Source: Paracoccus zeaxanthinifaciens ATCC 21588 (GTDB lineage: Bacteria > Pseudomonadota > Alphaproteobacteria > Rhodobacterales > Rhodobacteraceae). From it: a stretch of DNA of 64,000 nucleotides. Of the stretch, positions 46,107-54,877 are shown piece by piece (the stretch's first letter is position 1; every line of letters begins with the position of its first letter). Both the position numbers and the translations under genes were made by a program. The stretch covers positions 1 to 64,000 of the forward strand of contig NZ_ATUJ01000012.1 of the NCBI RefSeq assembly GCF_000420145.1, read 5' to 3'. The notes beneath the pieces were generated by a model, which searched no databases, had not been told where the DNA came from, and saw nothing but the letters and a program-made list of their open reading frames with translations.

Positions 46107-47162
46107 TCACGCCCCCGCCAGATGTTCGTCGAACAGCCGCGAGGCACGGCCCCATGCCCCGCCCTGCAGATCGCCCAGCCCCTCCAGCACGGGCAGAAGC
46201 TGCGCCGCGTAATCCTCCGAGCTTTCGCGCGGCAGCATCGAGGGCAGGTTGTCGATGGCCATCACGTCCAGCGGCGGATTATCTGCCACCCGCAGCACCG
46301 GCGCCTCCCAGTCGGTCGCCCGGTCATAGACCTTGATCGGTGAGAATTCGCTGTCGGGATCGCAGGCCACGTCGCCGATGACGCGCAGCGCGCGGGCGGG
46401 GCCCGTCGCCTCGGCGGGCACGAAGACCGGCGCGCCCGGACGGGCCAGGATCGCGTTGACGAAGATGTCATGCGCCAGCACCTCGGGGAAGGGGCCGCCA
46501 TGCGCGGTCTCGGCCATGTCCCATTCGGTGACGCCCACGCCCATCGCGGTCATCAGGTCGCGCGCACCGCTGCCGACGCGGCCCTTCGCGCCGATGACGA
46601 TGGCGCGGGGGCGCGGCCTGCCCGACGCGTCCAGCCGCGCCCGCAGCGCGTCCTGCAGCGCGTCCTTGTCGGGCCATGCATGGACCGGTCCGCAGATCCC
46701 GCCGCGCATCTGCGCGACCCAGGCCATCAGCGACACCGCAGCCCCGGCATAGCCCGCCCAGTACCCGAAGGCTGCCAGCCTGCGGCCATCGCCATCCGTC
46801 AGGTATTCAAGGTCCAGAAGCCGCCCACCGCCCCTGCGGAACCGGTCCAGCAGCACCCTGCCCGCGGGTTGCCCCTTGTAGGCGTGGCCGAACATGATGT
46901 GACGATGGACCAGGGCCGAGCCGTCCTCGGGCAGCTCCTTCAGGCCGAAGACGATGGCGTCGCGGGGGGCGTCGGGCCAGCTGCCCTCGGGGGCGATGAT
47001 GGCCCCCGCCTTGCGGTATTCCTCGGTCGCGATGACGCGGCGGGCGCTGTCCTCGACCGTGACGCGGAAGCCCTGAGCGATCAGCCGGCGGACGCCGTCC
47101 GGGGTGATGCCCACCCGATCCTCGTTGGGGCGGCTTTCGGCCCTGACCCAGAGATGCGTCAT
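46107..47162 (-). CDS. Saccharopine dehydrogenase-like (NAD+, L-lysine-forming type)
   Basis: A 351-residue cytosolic dehydrogenase with alanine-dehydrogenase/transhydrogenase-like domains. ESRPNEDRVGITPDGV is the N-terminal signature, RHIMFGHAYKGQ the catalytic region, and AIVIGAKGRVGSGA the NAD site. It resembles fungal LYS1. Since the organism has dapD, lysine is made by the diaminopimelate route, so the true substrate may be another 2-oxoacid/amine pair. It is divergent from the MBL gene. Confidence 0.82.
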   Translation of the reverse strand: MTHLWVRAESRPNEDRVGITPDGVRRLIAQGFRVTVEDSARRVIATEEYRKAGAIIAPEGSWPDAPRDAIVFGLKELPEDGSALVHRHIMFGHAYKGQPAGRVLLDRFRRGGGRLLDLEYLTDGDGRRLAAFGYWAGYAGAAVSLMAWVAQMRGGICGPVHAWPDKDALQDALRARLDASGRPRPRAIVIGAKGRVGSGARDLMTAMGVGVTEWDMAETAHGGPFPEVLAHDIFVNAILARPGAPVFVPAEATGPARALRVIGDVACDPDSEFSPIKVYDRATDWEAPVLRVADNPPLDVMAIDNLPSMLPRESSEDYAAQLLPVLEGLGDLQGGAWGRASRLFDEHLAGA

Positions 47163-47293
47163 CTGTCTTCCCCCTGCCGTGATCCTGTCACAAACAGTAG
47201 GTTACACATCGTCGGGCGGCAAGGCGCGGAACCCCACGCGCAGTGCCGGGGTTGGGCGGTTGCCCAGTCACATATCACAAGCCCGAGGTTCCC
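47163..47293. other. Divergent promoter gap
   Basis: These 131 bases between the saccharopine-dehydrogenase-like and MBL genes must hold two promoters. CACAAACAGTAGGTTACACA near 47189 is the only A+T-rich patch. No firm -35/-10 pair or operator was recognised. Confidence 0.3.
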
Positions 47294-48064
47294 ATGCGCC
47301 TGACCCGTCGCCACAGCCTGCAGATCGCCGCCGCCTCGCTCGGGGCGGGCCTGCTGCCCCGCATCGCCGCCGCACAGGAGGCCGGGCCCTTCACCCATGC
47401 GACCGAGGCCGGCGACGTGGTGATCCATGCCGTCGATCACGCCAGCATGGTCTGGGAAACGCCCTCGGGGGTGATCTTCGTCGATCCGGTCGGCGGCGCC
47501 GAGGCATATGCAGAACTGCCCGCGCCCGACCTGATCCTGATCACCCACGAACATGGCGACCACTATGACCAGCCGACGCTGGACGCCCTGCCCGAGGTGC
47601 CGATGATCACCAACCCTGCCGTGGCCGACATGCTTCCGCAGGCGATGCGCGAACGCGTCACGGTCATGGCCAACGGCGATACCGGCACCGCGCTGGACCT
47701 GCCGATCGAGGCCATCCCCGCCTACAACATCACGGAGGACCGGCTGAAGTTCCACCCGCAGGGTCGCGACAACGGCTATATCCTGACCATCGGCGACAAG
47801 CGCTTCCTGATCGCGGGCGATACCGAGGACACGCCGGAACTGCGCGCCCTGACCGATATCGAGGTGGCGTTCCTGCCGATGAACCTGCCCTATACCATGA
47901 CCGTCGAACAGGCGGCCGAGGCCGTGACCGCCTTCGCGCCGCGCGTGGTCTATCCCTATCACCACCGCGGCAGCGACCTTGACGCATTCGCGAAGGCGGT
48001 CGAAGCTGGCGGCTCGGGCGCGGAAGTGGTGATTGCCAATTGGTATCCGAACGGCGAAGAGTGA
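47294..48064 (+). CDS. Tat-exported metallo-beta-lactamase-fold hydrolase
   Basis: A 256-residue protein. A twin-arginine signal (LTRRHSLQIAAASL) leads to a cleavage site near residue 28. The metal site THEHGDHYD lies near 84-92, and IAGDTEDTPE and VVYPYHHRG supply the later ligands. It belongs to the UlaG/YtnP-like MBL subgroup acting outside the cytoplasm; substrate unknown. Its stop overlaps the GTG of the next gene. Confidence 0.88.
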   Translation: MRLTRRHSLQIAAASLGAGLLPRIAAAQEAGPFTHATEAGDVVIHAVDHASMVWETPSGVIFVDPVGGAEAYAELPAPDLILITHEHGDHYDQPTLDALPEVPMITNPAVADMLPQAMRERVTVMANGDTGTALDLPIEAIPAYNITEDRLKFHPQGRDNGYILTIGDKRFLIAGDTEDTPELRALTDIEVAFLPMNLPYTMTVEQAAEAVTAFAPRVVYPYHHRGSDLDAFAKAVEAGGSGAEVVIANWYPNGEE

Positions 48065-48750
48065 ACCCAGCCATCAAGGGCGTCCTGGTGCTGCTGGCCC
48101 TTGGGGTCGTCATCGCCGGGGCACCCATCCTGTGGCCGTCGCTGTCGGCGCTGCAGGCCGATCTGGACCAGTTGCGCATCCTGCTGATCCGCGCCGAGGC
48201 ATGGCGCGACGCGAACCCCGCCCTGTCATTGCTGTTCTTCGTGCTGATCGTGGGGATCGGCGCGTCGCTGCCCCTGCCGGTCATCGTGCCGATGGCGCTG
48301 ATCGGCGGCGCGGTCTTCGGCTTCTGGCTGGCGATGGCGCTGGTGGTGGCGGGCACCATGATCGCGGCGCTGCTGACCTTTGCCCTGGGCCGGTACTGGC
48401 TGAACGGCCCCGTCAGGCGGCTGATGGGCGCACGGGCCGACAGGCTGGATGCCCGCGTGGCCGAGAACGGGCTGCTGGCGCTTCTCAGCCTGCGACTGAC
48501 GCCGGGGCTGCCCTTCTTCGTGCTGAACCTGCTGTCGGGCCTGTCGCGGATGACGATGCGCGGCTATGCCGCCGTCACCGCATTGGGCGTGCTGCCGAAC
48601 AGCGCCATCCTGGTCGCCGCCGGCACCCAGATCGCCGAGATCGAGCGCGTGCGCGACATCGTGGGCCCCCGCATCATCGCCATCGTGGCGATGCTGGCGG
48701 TCTTTCCCTGGATCGCGCGATGGGCCGCTAGAACGGTGCGGGCGAGGTGA
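48061..48750 (+). CDS. TVP38/TMEM64 (DedA-like) membrane protein
   Basis: A 229-residue membrane protein with about five hydrophobic segments. The SNARE-associated/VTT core is visible as LPLPVIVPMALIGGAVFGFW and LLSLRLTPGLPFFVLNLLSGL. Family members are lipid scramblase-like or DedA-like. The GTG start overlaps the MBL stop (GTGA). The 3' end overlaps the convergent rluA gene by 23 bases. Confidence 0.9.
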   Translation: MNPAIKGVLVLLALGVVIAGAPILWPSLSALQADLDQLRILLIRAEAWRDANPALSLLFFVLIVGIGASLPLPVIVPMALIGGAVFGFWLAMALVVAGTMIAALLTFALGRYWLNGPVRRLMGARADRLDARVAENGLLALLSLRLTPGLPFFVLNLLSGLSRMTMRGYAAVTALGVLPNSAILVAAGTQIAEIERVRDIVGPRIIAIVAMLAVFPWIARWAARTVRAR

Positions 48751-49378
48751 AGCCTTGCTGCACGCCCCCGTCGGGATGGGCGAAACGCAGGCTCTCGGCA
48801 TGCAGCATCAGGCGCGGATGGTCCCGCGCCTCGCCCGTGGCATAGAGCGGATCGCCCAGGATCGCGTGCCCCGTTTCCGCCATGTGCACGCGCAGCTGGT
48901 GGCTGCGGCCCGTGACGGGCATCAGCCGGACGCGGGTTTCCGCATCGTCCGCGCGCACCACGCGCCAATCGGTCTGGGCGGGGCGGCCCTCGTCGAGATC
49001 GACCTTCTGGCGCGGCCTGTTCGGCCAGTCCACGATCAGCGGCAGATCGACCCGGCCCGTGCGCGGCTCCAGCCGTCCATGCAGGCGCGCGACATAGACC
49101 TTCTTGGTGCGCCGTTCCTCGAACTGCTTGGACAGGTGGCGCTGCGCATGGGGCGTCAGGCCGAAGACCATCACCCCCGAGGTGTCCAGATCCAGCCGGT
49201 GGACCAGCAGCACTGTCGGGAACGCCTCTCGCAGGCGGGCGATCAGGCAATCCGCCCGATCCTCGCCCCGGCCCGGCACGGACAGCAGCCCCGAGGGTTT
49301 CTCGACCACCAGCACCTCGTGATCGGCATGGATCACGCGCGGGGCGCCCGGGGGCGGATCATAGACGAAATCGCTCAT
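48728..49378 (-). CDS. rluA: RluA-family pseudouridine synthase
   Basis: A 216-residue synthase, close to the 219 of E. coli RluA, with no S4 domain. The catalytic Asp63 is in HRLDLDTSGV, and TGRSHQLRVHMA and GHAILGDPLYAT complete the site. RluA modifies 23S U746 and tRNA U32; the short single-domain form fits it better than RluC/D. The ATG at 49378 (MSDFVYDPP) is preferred to 49396. Confidence 0.88.
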   Translation of the reverse strand: MSDFVYDPPPGAPRVIHADHEVLVVEKPSGLLSVPGRGEDRADCLIARLREAFPTVLLVHRLDLDTSGVMVFGLTPHAQRHLSKQFEERRTKKVYVARLHGRLEPRTGRVDLPLIVDWPNRPRQKVDLDEGRPAQTDWRVVRADDAETRVRLMPVTGRSHQLRVHMAETGHAILGDPLYATGEARDHPRLMLHAESLRFAHPDGGVQQGFTSPAPF

Positions 49379-49405
49379 GCCACCTAAATTACTCATGCCC
49401 CGGGG

Positions 49406-50032
49406 TTACTTGGCCACCAGCCGGATGGCCAGCCCCGCGAACATCACCGCCGCGATCCGGTTCACCAGGCCCAGCCGCTTGCCGATGACCTGCCCCGCAA
49501 CCCCGCCGACGATGCCATAGCCGATGGTGACCAGCGTGCCGGTGAAGGCGAAGATCAGGCCGAGGCCCAGGATCTGCTGCCAGATCGGCCCCCAGGCGGC
49601 ATTGGTGAACTGCGGCAGGAAGGCCAGCATGAACAGCACCGGCTTGGGGTTCAGCGCGTTCGACAAAAACCCGCGGCGGATGATGTTCCAGACGCGCACG
49701 CTGCCGCGCGCGCTCGGGTCAATCTCTCCTGCATTCCAGCTTTTCCAGGCCAGCCACAGAAGATAGGCTGCGCCCGCATACTTGATCGCGCGCAGCGCCT
49801 CGGGGTGGGCGGCGACGACCGCGCCCAGGCCCACCGTCGCCAGCGTCACGTGCATCAGCACGCCCAGTCCCACACCGAAGCCCGCCCAGGCGCCCGCGCG
49901 CGGCCCGCCCTGGATGCCGCAGGCGCTGGCGAAGAACACGTCCTGGCCGGGGGCGAAGTTCAGGACCAGCCCGCCCAGGATGAAAGGCAGCAGCTGGCTG
50001 GCGGGGATGTTGGCGATGGTGTCCCAGATCAT
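49406..50032 (-). CDS. LysE-family translocator
   Basis: A 208-residue membrane protein with six segments. LNFAPGQDVFFASACGIQGGPRAG is the LysE/RhtB signature at the N terminus, and FLSNALNPKPVLFMLAFLPQF the second conserved block. Members export amino acids or homoserine lactones; the substrate is not predictable. It is followed in the same direction by rluA and preceded by the fRMsr gene 21 bases away. Confidence 0.92.
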   Translation of the reverse strand: MIWDTIANIPASQLLPFILGGLVLNFAPGQDVFFASACGIQGGPRAGAWAGFGVGLGVLMHVTLATVGLGAVVAAHPEALRAIKYAGAAYLLWLAWKSWNAGEIDPSARGSVRVWNIIRRGFLSNALNPKPVLFMLAFLPQFTNAAWGPIWQQILGLGLIFAFTGTLVTIGYGIVGGVAGQVIGKRLGLVNRIAAVMFAGLAIRLVAK

Positions 50033-50053
50033 GTCACGCTCCGCTTCGGGAAA

Positions 50054-50506
50054 TCAGAGGTCGCCGAAGACCTCGGCCAGGATGGCTTCCAGACGATCGG
50101 CGTCGGTCTGGTCGAATGCGTCGGGCCGGTCGCTGTCGATGTCCAGCACGCCGATCAGGCGCCCCTCGCGACCGATCACCGGCAGCACGATTTCCGACCG
50201 CGTGCTGCTGGAACAGGCGATATGGCCGGGGAATGCCTCGACATCGGCCACGAGCTGGGTGCGTTTCTCGCGTGCGGCGGCGCCGCAGACGCCGCGGGCG
50301 AAGGGGATCACCAGGCAGCCGTGCCCGCCCTGGTAGGGGCCGATCTTCAGCAGCTCGGGGCCCGTCACGCGGTAGAAGCCGGTCCAGTCGAAGCGGTCGT
50401 CGGAATGGTGCAGTTCGCAGGCGATGGTGGCCATCAGCGCGACCTCGTCGGTCTCGCCGTCACACAGGGCCCGGATGCGGGCGATCACGTCGGTATCGAT
50501 GCTCAT
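50054..50506 (-). CDS. msrC: Free methionine-(R)-sulfoxide reductase (GAF domain)
   Basis: A 150-residue single GAF-domain enzyme. Cys64, Cys74 and Cys98 (GHGCLVIP, RGVCGAA, HIACSSS) show the same 10- and 24-residue spacing as the catalytic cysteines 84, 94 and 118 of E. coli fRMsr. WTGFYRV, GPYQG and FPGHIAC are diagnostic. It reduces free Met-R-O in the cytoplasm, complementing the periplasmic MsrPQ. Start 50506 was preferred to 50518 on homology. Confidence 0.92.
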   Translation of the reverse strand: MSIDTDVIARIRALCDGETDEVALMATIACELHHSDDRFDWTGFYRVTGPELLKIGPYQGGHGCLVIPFARGVCGAAAREKRTQLVADVEAFPGHIACSSSTRSEIVLPVIGREGRLIGVLDIDSDRPDAFDQTDADRLEAILAEVFGDL

Positions 50507-50631
50507 GGCGCAAGTCATACGCGGGCGGAACGGCGACGAAAAGCCGTCCCGTCACATGCCGTCGCGCAATGTCGCCAAGCGCCGCGCGATCGGATAAGGC
50601 TTGGGGCCGCTGCATCATGGGGGATGATCGA

Positions 50632-51378
50632 ATGCTGGCCTGGTTCACCTCTGCCGCCGGGGACGCACCCGGCATGGCCGACCGGCTGCTGGTCGACCTG
50701 GCACGCGACCTGCAGCGCATGGGCGCCCGGCTGGGCGGCGCGGTGCAGCACAACCACGATCTTGGCCCGGACCGCCCCTGCGACATGGAGGTCGAGGCGC
50801 TTGGGCTGGACGCGCCCCGGTTTCGCATCTCGCAATCGCTCGGGCCGGGGGCGCAGGGCTGCCGGCTGGACCCGGGCGCGCTGGAACAGGCGGCGGCGAC
50901 CGCGCTGCCGGGGCTGGCACATGCGCAGCTGGTGATCGTGCCGAAATTCGCCCGGCAAGAGGTCGCGGGCCGCGGCTTCGTCGCCCTGATCGCGGATGCG
51001 ATGGATCGCGACCTGCCCGTCATCCTGTACGTGCCGCGCCAGCAGGCCGATGCATTCGCCGAATTCGCGGGCGATCTGGCGCAGCGGATCGAACCGTCGC
51101 AGGCCCGCCCCTGGGCCCTGGCGCAGCTGGTGCCGCCGCTGGATGCGCGCGACCTGCTGTGCCCCCTGCCCGTCCTGCGCCTGCGCAAGGCGCTGGAGGC
51201 CGCCGATCCCGGCGCGATGGTCCGCATCCGCACGACCGACCGCATGGCCTTGGTCGATCTGCCGCATTTCTGCCACGAGGCCGGTCATGCCATGATCGCG
51301 CAACGGGACCTGCCCGGCGGCGTGACCGAGTTCACCGTCGCAAGGTCGGTCCGCAACCCTGCCAAGGCCGCGCCATGA
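50632..51378 (+). CDS. DUF2478-TusA fusion protein
   Basis: A 248-residue two-domain protein. Residues 1-160 match DUF2478, a P-loop-like family usually met beside molybdate genes: CDMEVEAL and RFRISQSLGPGAQGCRLDPGALE (65-84). The classical Walker A is not evident. Residues 168-240 are a TusA/SirA-like sulfur carrier with Cys177 in DLLCPLPVLRLRKAL. The frame is continuous. The ATG at 50632 is well spaced from GGGGGAT. Its stop overlaps the mbfA start as ATGA. Sulfur delivery to molybdenum cofactor or Fe-S metabolism is a guess. Confidence 0.82.
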   Translation: MLAWFTSAAGDAPGMADRLLVDLARDLQRMGARLGGAVQHNHDLGPDRPCDMEVEALGLDAPRFRISQSLGPGAQGCRLDPGALEQAAATALPGLAHAQLVIVPKFARQEVAGRGFVALIADAMDRDLPVILYVPRQQADAFAEFAGDLAQRIEPSQARPWALAQLVPPLDARDLLCPLPVLRLRKALEAADPGAMVRIRTTDRMALVDLPHFCHEAGHAMIAQRDLPGGVTEFTVARSVRNPAKAAP

Positions 51379-52355
51379 CCCTGCCCTTCCTGTCCAGCCG
51401 CAAGCGCCTGTCCGACCTGTCGGAACGAGAGATCCTGGCGCTTGCCATCGCCTCCGAGGAGGACGACGCCCGCATCTATCGCAACTGGGCGGTCGAGCTG
51501 CGCGACGATTTCCCCGCGACCGCCGCCGTGTTCGAGGGCATGGCCGCCGAGGAGGACGGGCATCGCCGCCTGCTGATCGACCGCTTCACCGACCGCTTCG
51601 GCGACGCGATCCCGGTGATCCGGCGCGAACATGTCGCGGGCTACCTGTCGCGCAGGCCCGCATGGATGATGCAGAACCTGTCGCTGGAGGCGATCCGCGC
51701 CGAGGCGGCGGGCATGGAACGCGATGCGGCCGAATTCTATGCCCATGCCGCGCAGCGCTGCCAGGACGCCACGACCCGCAAGCTGCTGGGCGACTTGGCC
51801 GCCGCCGAGCGCGGCCACGAGGATCGCGCGGGCGAGCTGTCCGAGACCCACCTGACCCCCGAGGCCCGCGCCGAGGAGGACGCCGTCGCGCATCGCAACT
51901 TCGTCCTGACCTGGATCCAGCCGGGGCTGGCGGGGCTGATGGATGGCAGCGTCTCGACGCTGGCGCCGATCTTCGCGACCGCCTTCGCGACGCAGGACCC
52001 CTGGACGACATTCCTGGTCGGCCTGGCCGCCAGCGTCGGCGCGGGGATCAGCATGGGCTTCACCGAGGCCGCATCCGACGACGGCGTCATCTCGGGGCGT
52101 GGATCGCCGATCAAGCGCGGCATCGCCTCGGGGGTGATGACGATGGTGGGGGGCCTCGGCCATGCGCTGCCCTACCTGATCCCGGATTTCACCTTGGCCA
52201 CGACCATCGCGATCCTGTTCGTCGCGATCGAGCTGTGGGCCATCGCCTGGATCCAGAGCCGCTGGATGGCCACGCCCTTCTGGCGGGCCACCTTGCAAGT
52301 CGTGCTGGGCGGTGGTCTGGTGCTGGCGGTGGGGGTGCTGATCGGACAGGGCTGA
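51375..52355 (+). CDS. mbfA: Membrane-bound ferritin/iron exporter MbfA
   Basis: A 326-residue protein joining a ferritin-like domain to a VIT1/CCC1 membrane domain. Ferritin ligands are Glu28/29 in ASEEDDARIY, ExxH at 60-63 (EEDGH), a second Glu in MERDAAEFYAHA, and ExxH in AERGHED. From about 165 come five membrane segments with GLMDGSVSTLAP, the VIT1 signature. Homologues in rhizobia export iron and are Irr-controlled; no Irr box was seen here. It is translationally coupled to the DUF2478-TusA gene. Confidence 0.93.
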   Translation: MTLPFLSSRKRLSDLSEREILALAIASEEDDARIYRNWAVELRDDFPATAAVFEGMAAEEDGHRRLLIDRFTDRFGDAIPVIRREHVAGYLSRRPAWMMQNLSLEAIRAEAAGMERDAAEFYAHAAQRCQDATTRKLLGDLAAAERGHEDRAGELSETHLTPEARAEEDAVAHRNFVLTWIQPGLAGLMDGSVSTLAPIFATAFATQDPWTTFLVGLAASVGAGISMGFTEAASDDGVISGRGSPIKRGIASGVMTMVGGLGHALPYLIPDFTLATTIAILFVAIELWAIAWIQSRWMATPFWRATLQVVLGGGLVLAVGVLIGQG

Positions 52356-52379
52356 CCCCCGGCCCGACCGGGGGGTCCA

Positions 52380-53303
52380 ATGTTCGAGGTCTTTCTGAAG
52401 ACGCTGCCCTTCTTCGGGCTGATCGGCCTTGGCTGGCTGGCATCGCGCATCCGCTTCTTCCCGCCCGAGGGTGCGGCATGGCTGACCCGCTTCGTCTTCT
52501 GGTTCGCCCTGTCGGCCATGCTGTTCCGCTTTGCCGCGGGGCTGGACCTGGGCGCGATCTTCGATCCGCGCTTCGCCGCCGCCTATCTGCTGGGATCGCT
52601 GGCCGTCTGGGCGGTGGGCATGTCCGTCGCACGCTGGCGGGGCCTGTCGACCCCCGAGGCCGCGATGGAGGCGCAATGTTGCATGATCGGGAATACCGGC
52701 TTTCTGGGCGTGCCGATGCTGGTCGTACTGCTGGGCGAGGCCGCGGTCGGGCCGGTGCTGATGGTGCTGACCATCGACACCATCGTCTTCTCGACCCTGA
52801 TCACGCTGATCGTGCATGCCTCGCGCAGCGGAGGAATCAGGCTGCGCACGCTGCGCCCCATCGCGCGCGGCATCGCGTCCAACCCCATGATCCTGTCGAT
52901 GGCGGCGGGACTGGCCTGGGCGGGGGCGGACCTGCCCATGCCGCGCCCGCTGGACGAGTTCCTGTCGATCCTGGGCGCCGCCGCGACGCCGGGTGCGCTG
53001 TTCGCCATCGGCGCCAGCCTTGCGGGGCTGCGGCTGGGCCGGGTCGCGGTGTCGGGCTGGCTGGGCACGGCCAAGCTGGTGCTGCACCCGCTGGCGGTGT
53101 GGATCGCGGCGCGCGCCTTCGGGGTGGATCCCTTCGCGGCGGGCGTCATGGTCGCCGCCGCCGCCCTGCCGGTGGCGGGAAACGTCTATATCCTGGCGCA
53201 GCATTTCGGGCTGGCCGAACAGCGGACATCGGCGGCGATCCTGATCTCGACCGCGTTCGGCATCGCGACCATCCCGCTGGTCATGTCCCTCATCGGCAGC
53301 TAA
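52380..53303 (+). CDS. AEC (auxin efflux carrier) family transporter
   Basis: A 307-residue membrane protein with ten hydrophobic segments in two inverted halves. [16 protein letters not shown] and [18 protein letters not shown] are typical N-half motifs, and [31 protein letters not shown] the C-half ones. Bacterial AEC proteins carry organic acids such as malate or malonate. It begins 24 bases after mbfA with GGGGGG as ribosome site and may be co-transcribed with it. Confidence 0.9.
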   Translation: MFEVFLKTLPFFGLIGLGWLASRIRFFPPEGAAWLTRFVFWFALSAMLFRFAAGLDLGAIFDPRFAAAYLLGSLAVWAVGMSVARWRGLSTPEAAMEAQCCMIGNTGFLGVPMLVVLLGEAAVGPVLMVLTIDTIVFSTLITLIVHASRSGGIRLRTLRPIARGIASNPMILSMAAGLAWAGADLPMPRPLDEFLSILGAAATPGALFAIGASLAGLRLGRVAVSGWLGTAKLVLHPLAVWIAARAFGVDPFAAGVMVAAAALPVAGNVYILAQHFGLAEQRTSAAILISTAFGIATIPLVMSLIGS

Positions 53304-53334
53304 GCCTTCCGCACGAGGGAAGAGGAGGAACGGG

Positions 53335-54135
53335 ATGCGCAAGCTTGCGGATCTGGAACTGCGCAACATCGCGCTGGACGTGGACGGCATGGGCATCGCC
53401 ACGGTGACGCTGAACCGCCCGGCCAAGCGCAACGCGCTGGACATCGCCACCATCGAGGAACTGGTCGACATCTTCGCGGCCCTGCCCCACGAGGGCATCC
53501 GCGCCGCGATCCTGCGCGCCGAGGGGCCGCATTTCTGCGCGGGCCTGGACCTGGTCGAACATCACCGCGAGGAACGCTCGGCCGCGGATTTCATGCGCGT
53601 CTGCATGCGCTGGCACGAGGCGTTCAACAAGATGGAATATGGCGGGGTGCCGGTCATCGCGGCGCTGAAGGGCGCGGTCGTCGGCGGCGGGCTGGAACTG
53701 GCATCGGCGGCGCATATCCGTGTCGCGGGGCCCGATTGCTATTTCGGGCTGCCCGAAGGACAGCGCGGCCTGTTCACCGGGGGCGGCGCGACGATCCGCG
53801 TCGCGGACCTGATCGGCAAGGCGCGGATGATCGACATGATGCTGACGGGCAGGCTCTATGCAGGCGACGAGGCCGTTTCGGTCGGGCTGTGCCAGTACCT
53901 GGTCGAGGACCCCGAGACGAAGGCGCGCGAGCTGGCGGAACGGGCGGCGCAGAACCCGGCCCTGTCGAACTTCGCCATCTGCTCGGCCATCAGCCACATG
54001 CAGAACATGAGCGCGCTGGATGCGGCCTATGCCGAGGCGGTCGTCGCGGGGGTGGTGAACACGCAGGACGCCGCGCGCGAGCGGCTGGCAGCCTTCGCCG
54101 GCGGAACCGCCGCCAAGGTGCGCCCCGACAGCTGA
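53335..54135 (+). CDS. Enoyl-CoA hydratase/isomerase (crotonase) family protein
   Basis: A 266-residue crotonase-fold enzyme. The oxyanion hole is formed by [11 protein letters not shown] near 63-73 and [16 protein letters not shown] near 108-123. At the hydratase catalytic positions it has [16 protein letters not shown], with one Glu of the usual pair evident, so isomerase or hydrolase activity is as possible as hydration. GAGGAGGAACGGG is a strong ribosome site. Confidence 0.87.
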   Translation: MRKLADLELRNIALDVDGMGIATVTLNRPAKRNALDIATIEELVDIFAALPHEGIRAAILRAEGPHFCAGLDLVEHHREERSAADFMRVCMRWHEAFNKMEYGGVPVIAALKGAVVGGGLELASAAHIRVAGPDCYFGLPEGQRGLFTGGGATIRVADLIGKARMIDMMLTGRLYAGDEAVSVGLCQYLVEDPETKARELAERAAQNPALSNFAICSAISHMQNMSALDAAYAEAVVAGVVNTQDAARERLAAFAGGTAAKVRPDS

Positions 54136-54145
54136 TCGGGGGATC

Positions 54146-54216
54146 GCCACGGTGTCGGCCATCGAGGCCGACGCCGTGGCGGCGCGCGGTCCGGCCTCGA
54201 TGGCCGGTCCGCGCGC
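54146..54216. repeat. Two head-to-head 15-bp hairpins with complementary loops
   Basis: Hairpin I has arms 54146-54160 and 54166-54180 (one T/G wobble) and loop ATCGA. Hairpin II has arms 54182-54196 and 54202-54216 (one mismatch) and loop TCGAT. The 13-base cores GGCCATCGAGGCC and GGCCTCGATGGCC are exact reverse complements, so the loops could kiss or the two hairpins refold into one long stem. They fill the gap between the convergent crotonase and exoD genes, with no T run. The layout recalls REP/BIME elements. Confidence 0.85.
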
Positions 54217-54237
54217 ACCCGTCCCATCGGCCGCGGT

Positions 54238-54816
54238 TCAGTGCAGCAGCGTCGTCAGCCCGGAATAGAGACCGCCGATCGCGGCAAATCCAAGGATCGT
54301 GAACACCCCGTCGCGTGCCAGCATCCCCAATGCCAACATGCTGACCATCCCGCCCAGGATGGACGAGGTGAAGGGGACCAGCTCCAGCACCGGCATGACC
54401 AGCCCCGCGATCAGGCACATCGCCTGCGTCACCCAGATGAACGGCCTGTGCACCAGGAACCCGATGCGCCGCGCCGTGATCCGGTCGAGAAACCGCGCGG
54501 GTCCGCGCATCCACCGGACCGCCGCCTCCAGCCGCTTCGACGGCAGCCTGCGCCGCATCAGGATGTCCGGCAGCCACAAGTGATCGCGCCGCATCAGCAT
54601 CTGCGCCGAGATGAGAAAGATCGCCGCCCCGCAGATCGTCGAGAAGAGCGGCACGCCCGACAGCGGCGACAGCACCGCCAGCGACGGCACCAGCAGATAG
54701 GCCGCAAGCGATCGCTGCCCCAGGGCCTCGACGACCTCGCGCAGGCTCGTCTCCTCGCCCGTCGCGGCCTCGCCGATCCGCTCGATCAATTCCTCGATAC
54801 TGTCCTGCGCGTCCAT
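54238..54816 (-). CDS. ExoD family membrane protein
   Basis: A 192-residue protein matching ExoD, first known from Sinorhizobium exopolysaccharide mutants. A cytosolic N-terminal helix (SIEELIERIGEAATG) precedes four or five membrane segments with LLVPSLAVLSPLSGVPLFSTICGA and LELVPFTSSILGG. Its molecular role is unsettled, with links to exopolysaccharide and alkali tolerance. It follows dapD in the same direction by 61 bases with a hairpin between. Confidence 0.88.
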   Translation of the reverse strand: MDAQDSIEELIERIGEAATGEETSLREVVEALGQRSLAAYLLVPSLAVLSPLSGVPLFSTICGAAIFLISAQMLMRRDHLWLPDILMRRRLPSKRLEAAVRWMRGPARFLDRITARRIGFLVHRPFIWVTQAMCLIAGLVMPVLELVPFTSSILGGMVSMLALGMLARDGVFTILGFAAIGGLYSGLTTLLH

Positions 54817-54835
54817 CGCCCCTCTCGTGCAGCCA

Positions 54836-54859
54836 GCCCCCGCAACGCATCGCGGGGGC
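54836..54859 (-). terminator. Hairpin between dapD and exoD
   Basis: GCCCCCGC (54836-54843) pairs perfectly with GCGGGGGC (54852-54859), loop of eight. It lies 18 bases past the dapD stop. Without a T run it is probably a weak or Rho-assisted terminator. Confidence 0.45.
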
Positions 54860-54877
54860 CTGCGGTTCGCGCCGGGA

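Noticed and set aside
50519-50631. Irr/ICE-type operator before the DUF2478-TusA/mbfA operon
   Set aside because: MbfA is Irr-controlled in rhizobia, but no TTTAGAA-like dyad is present in this gap.
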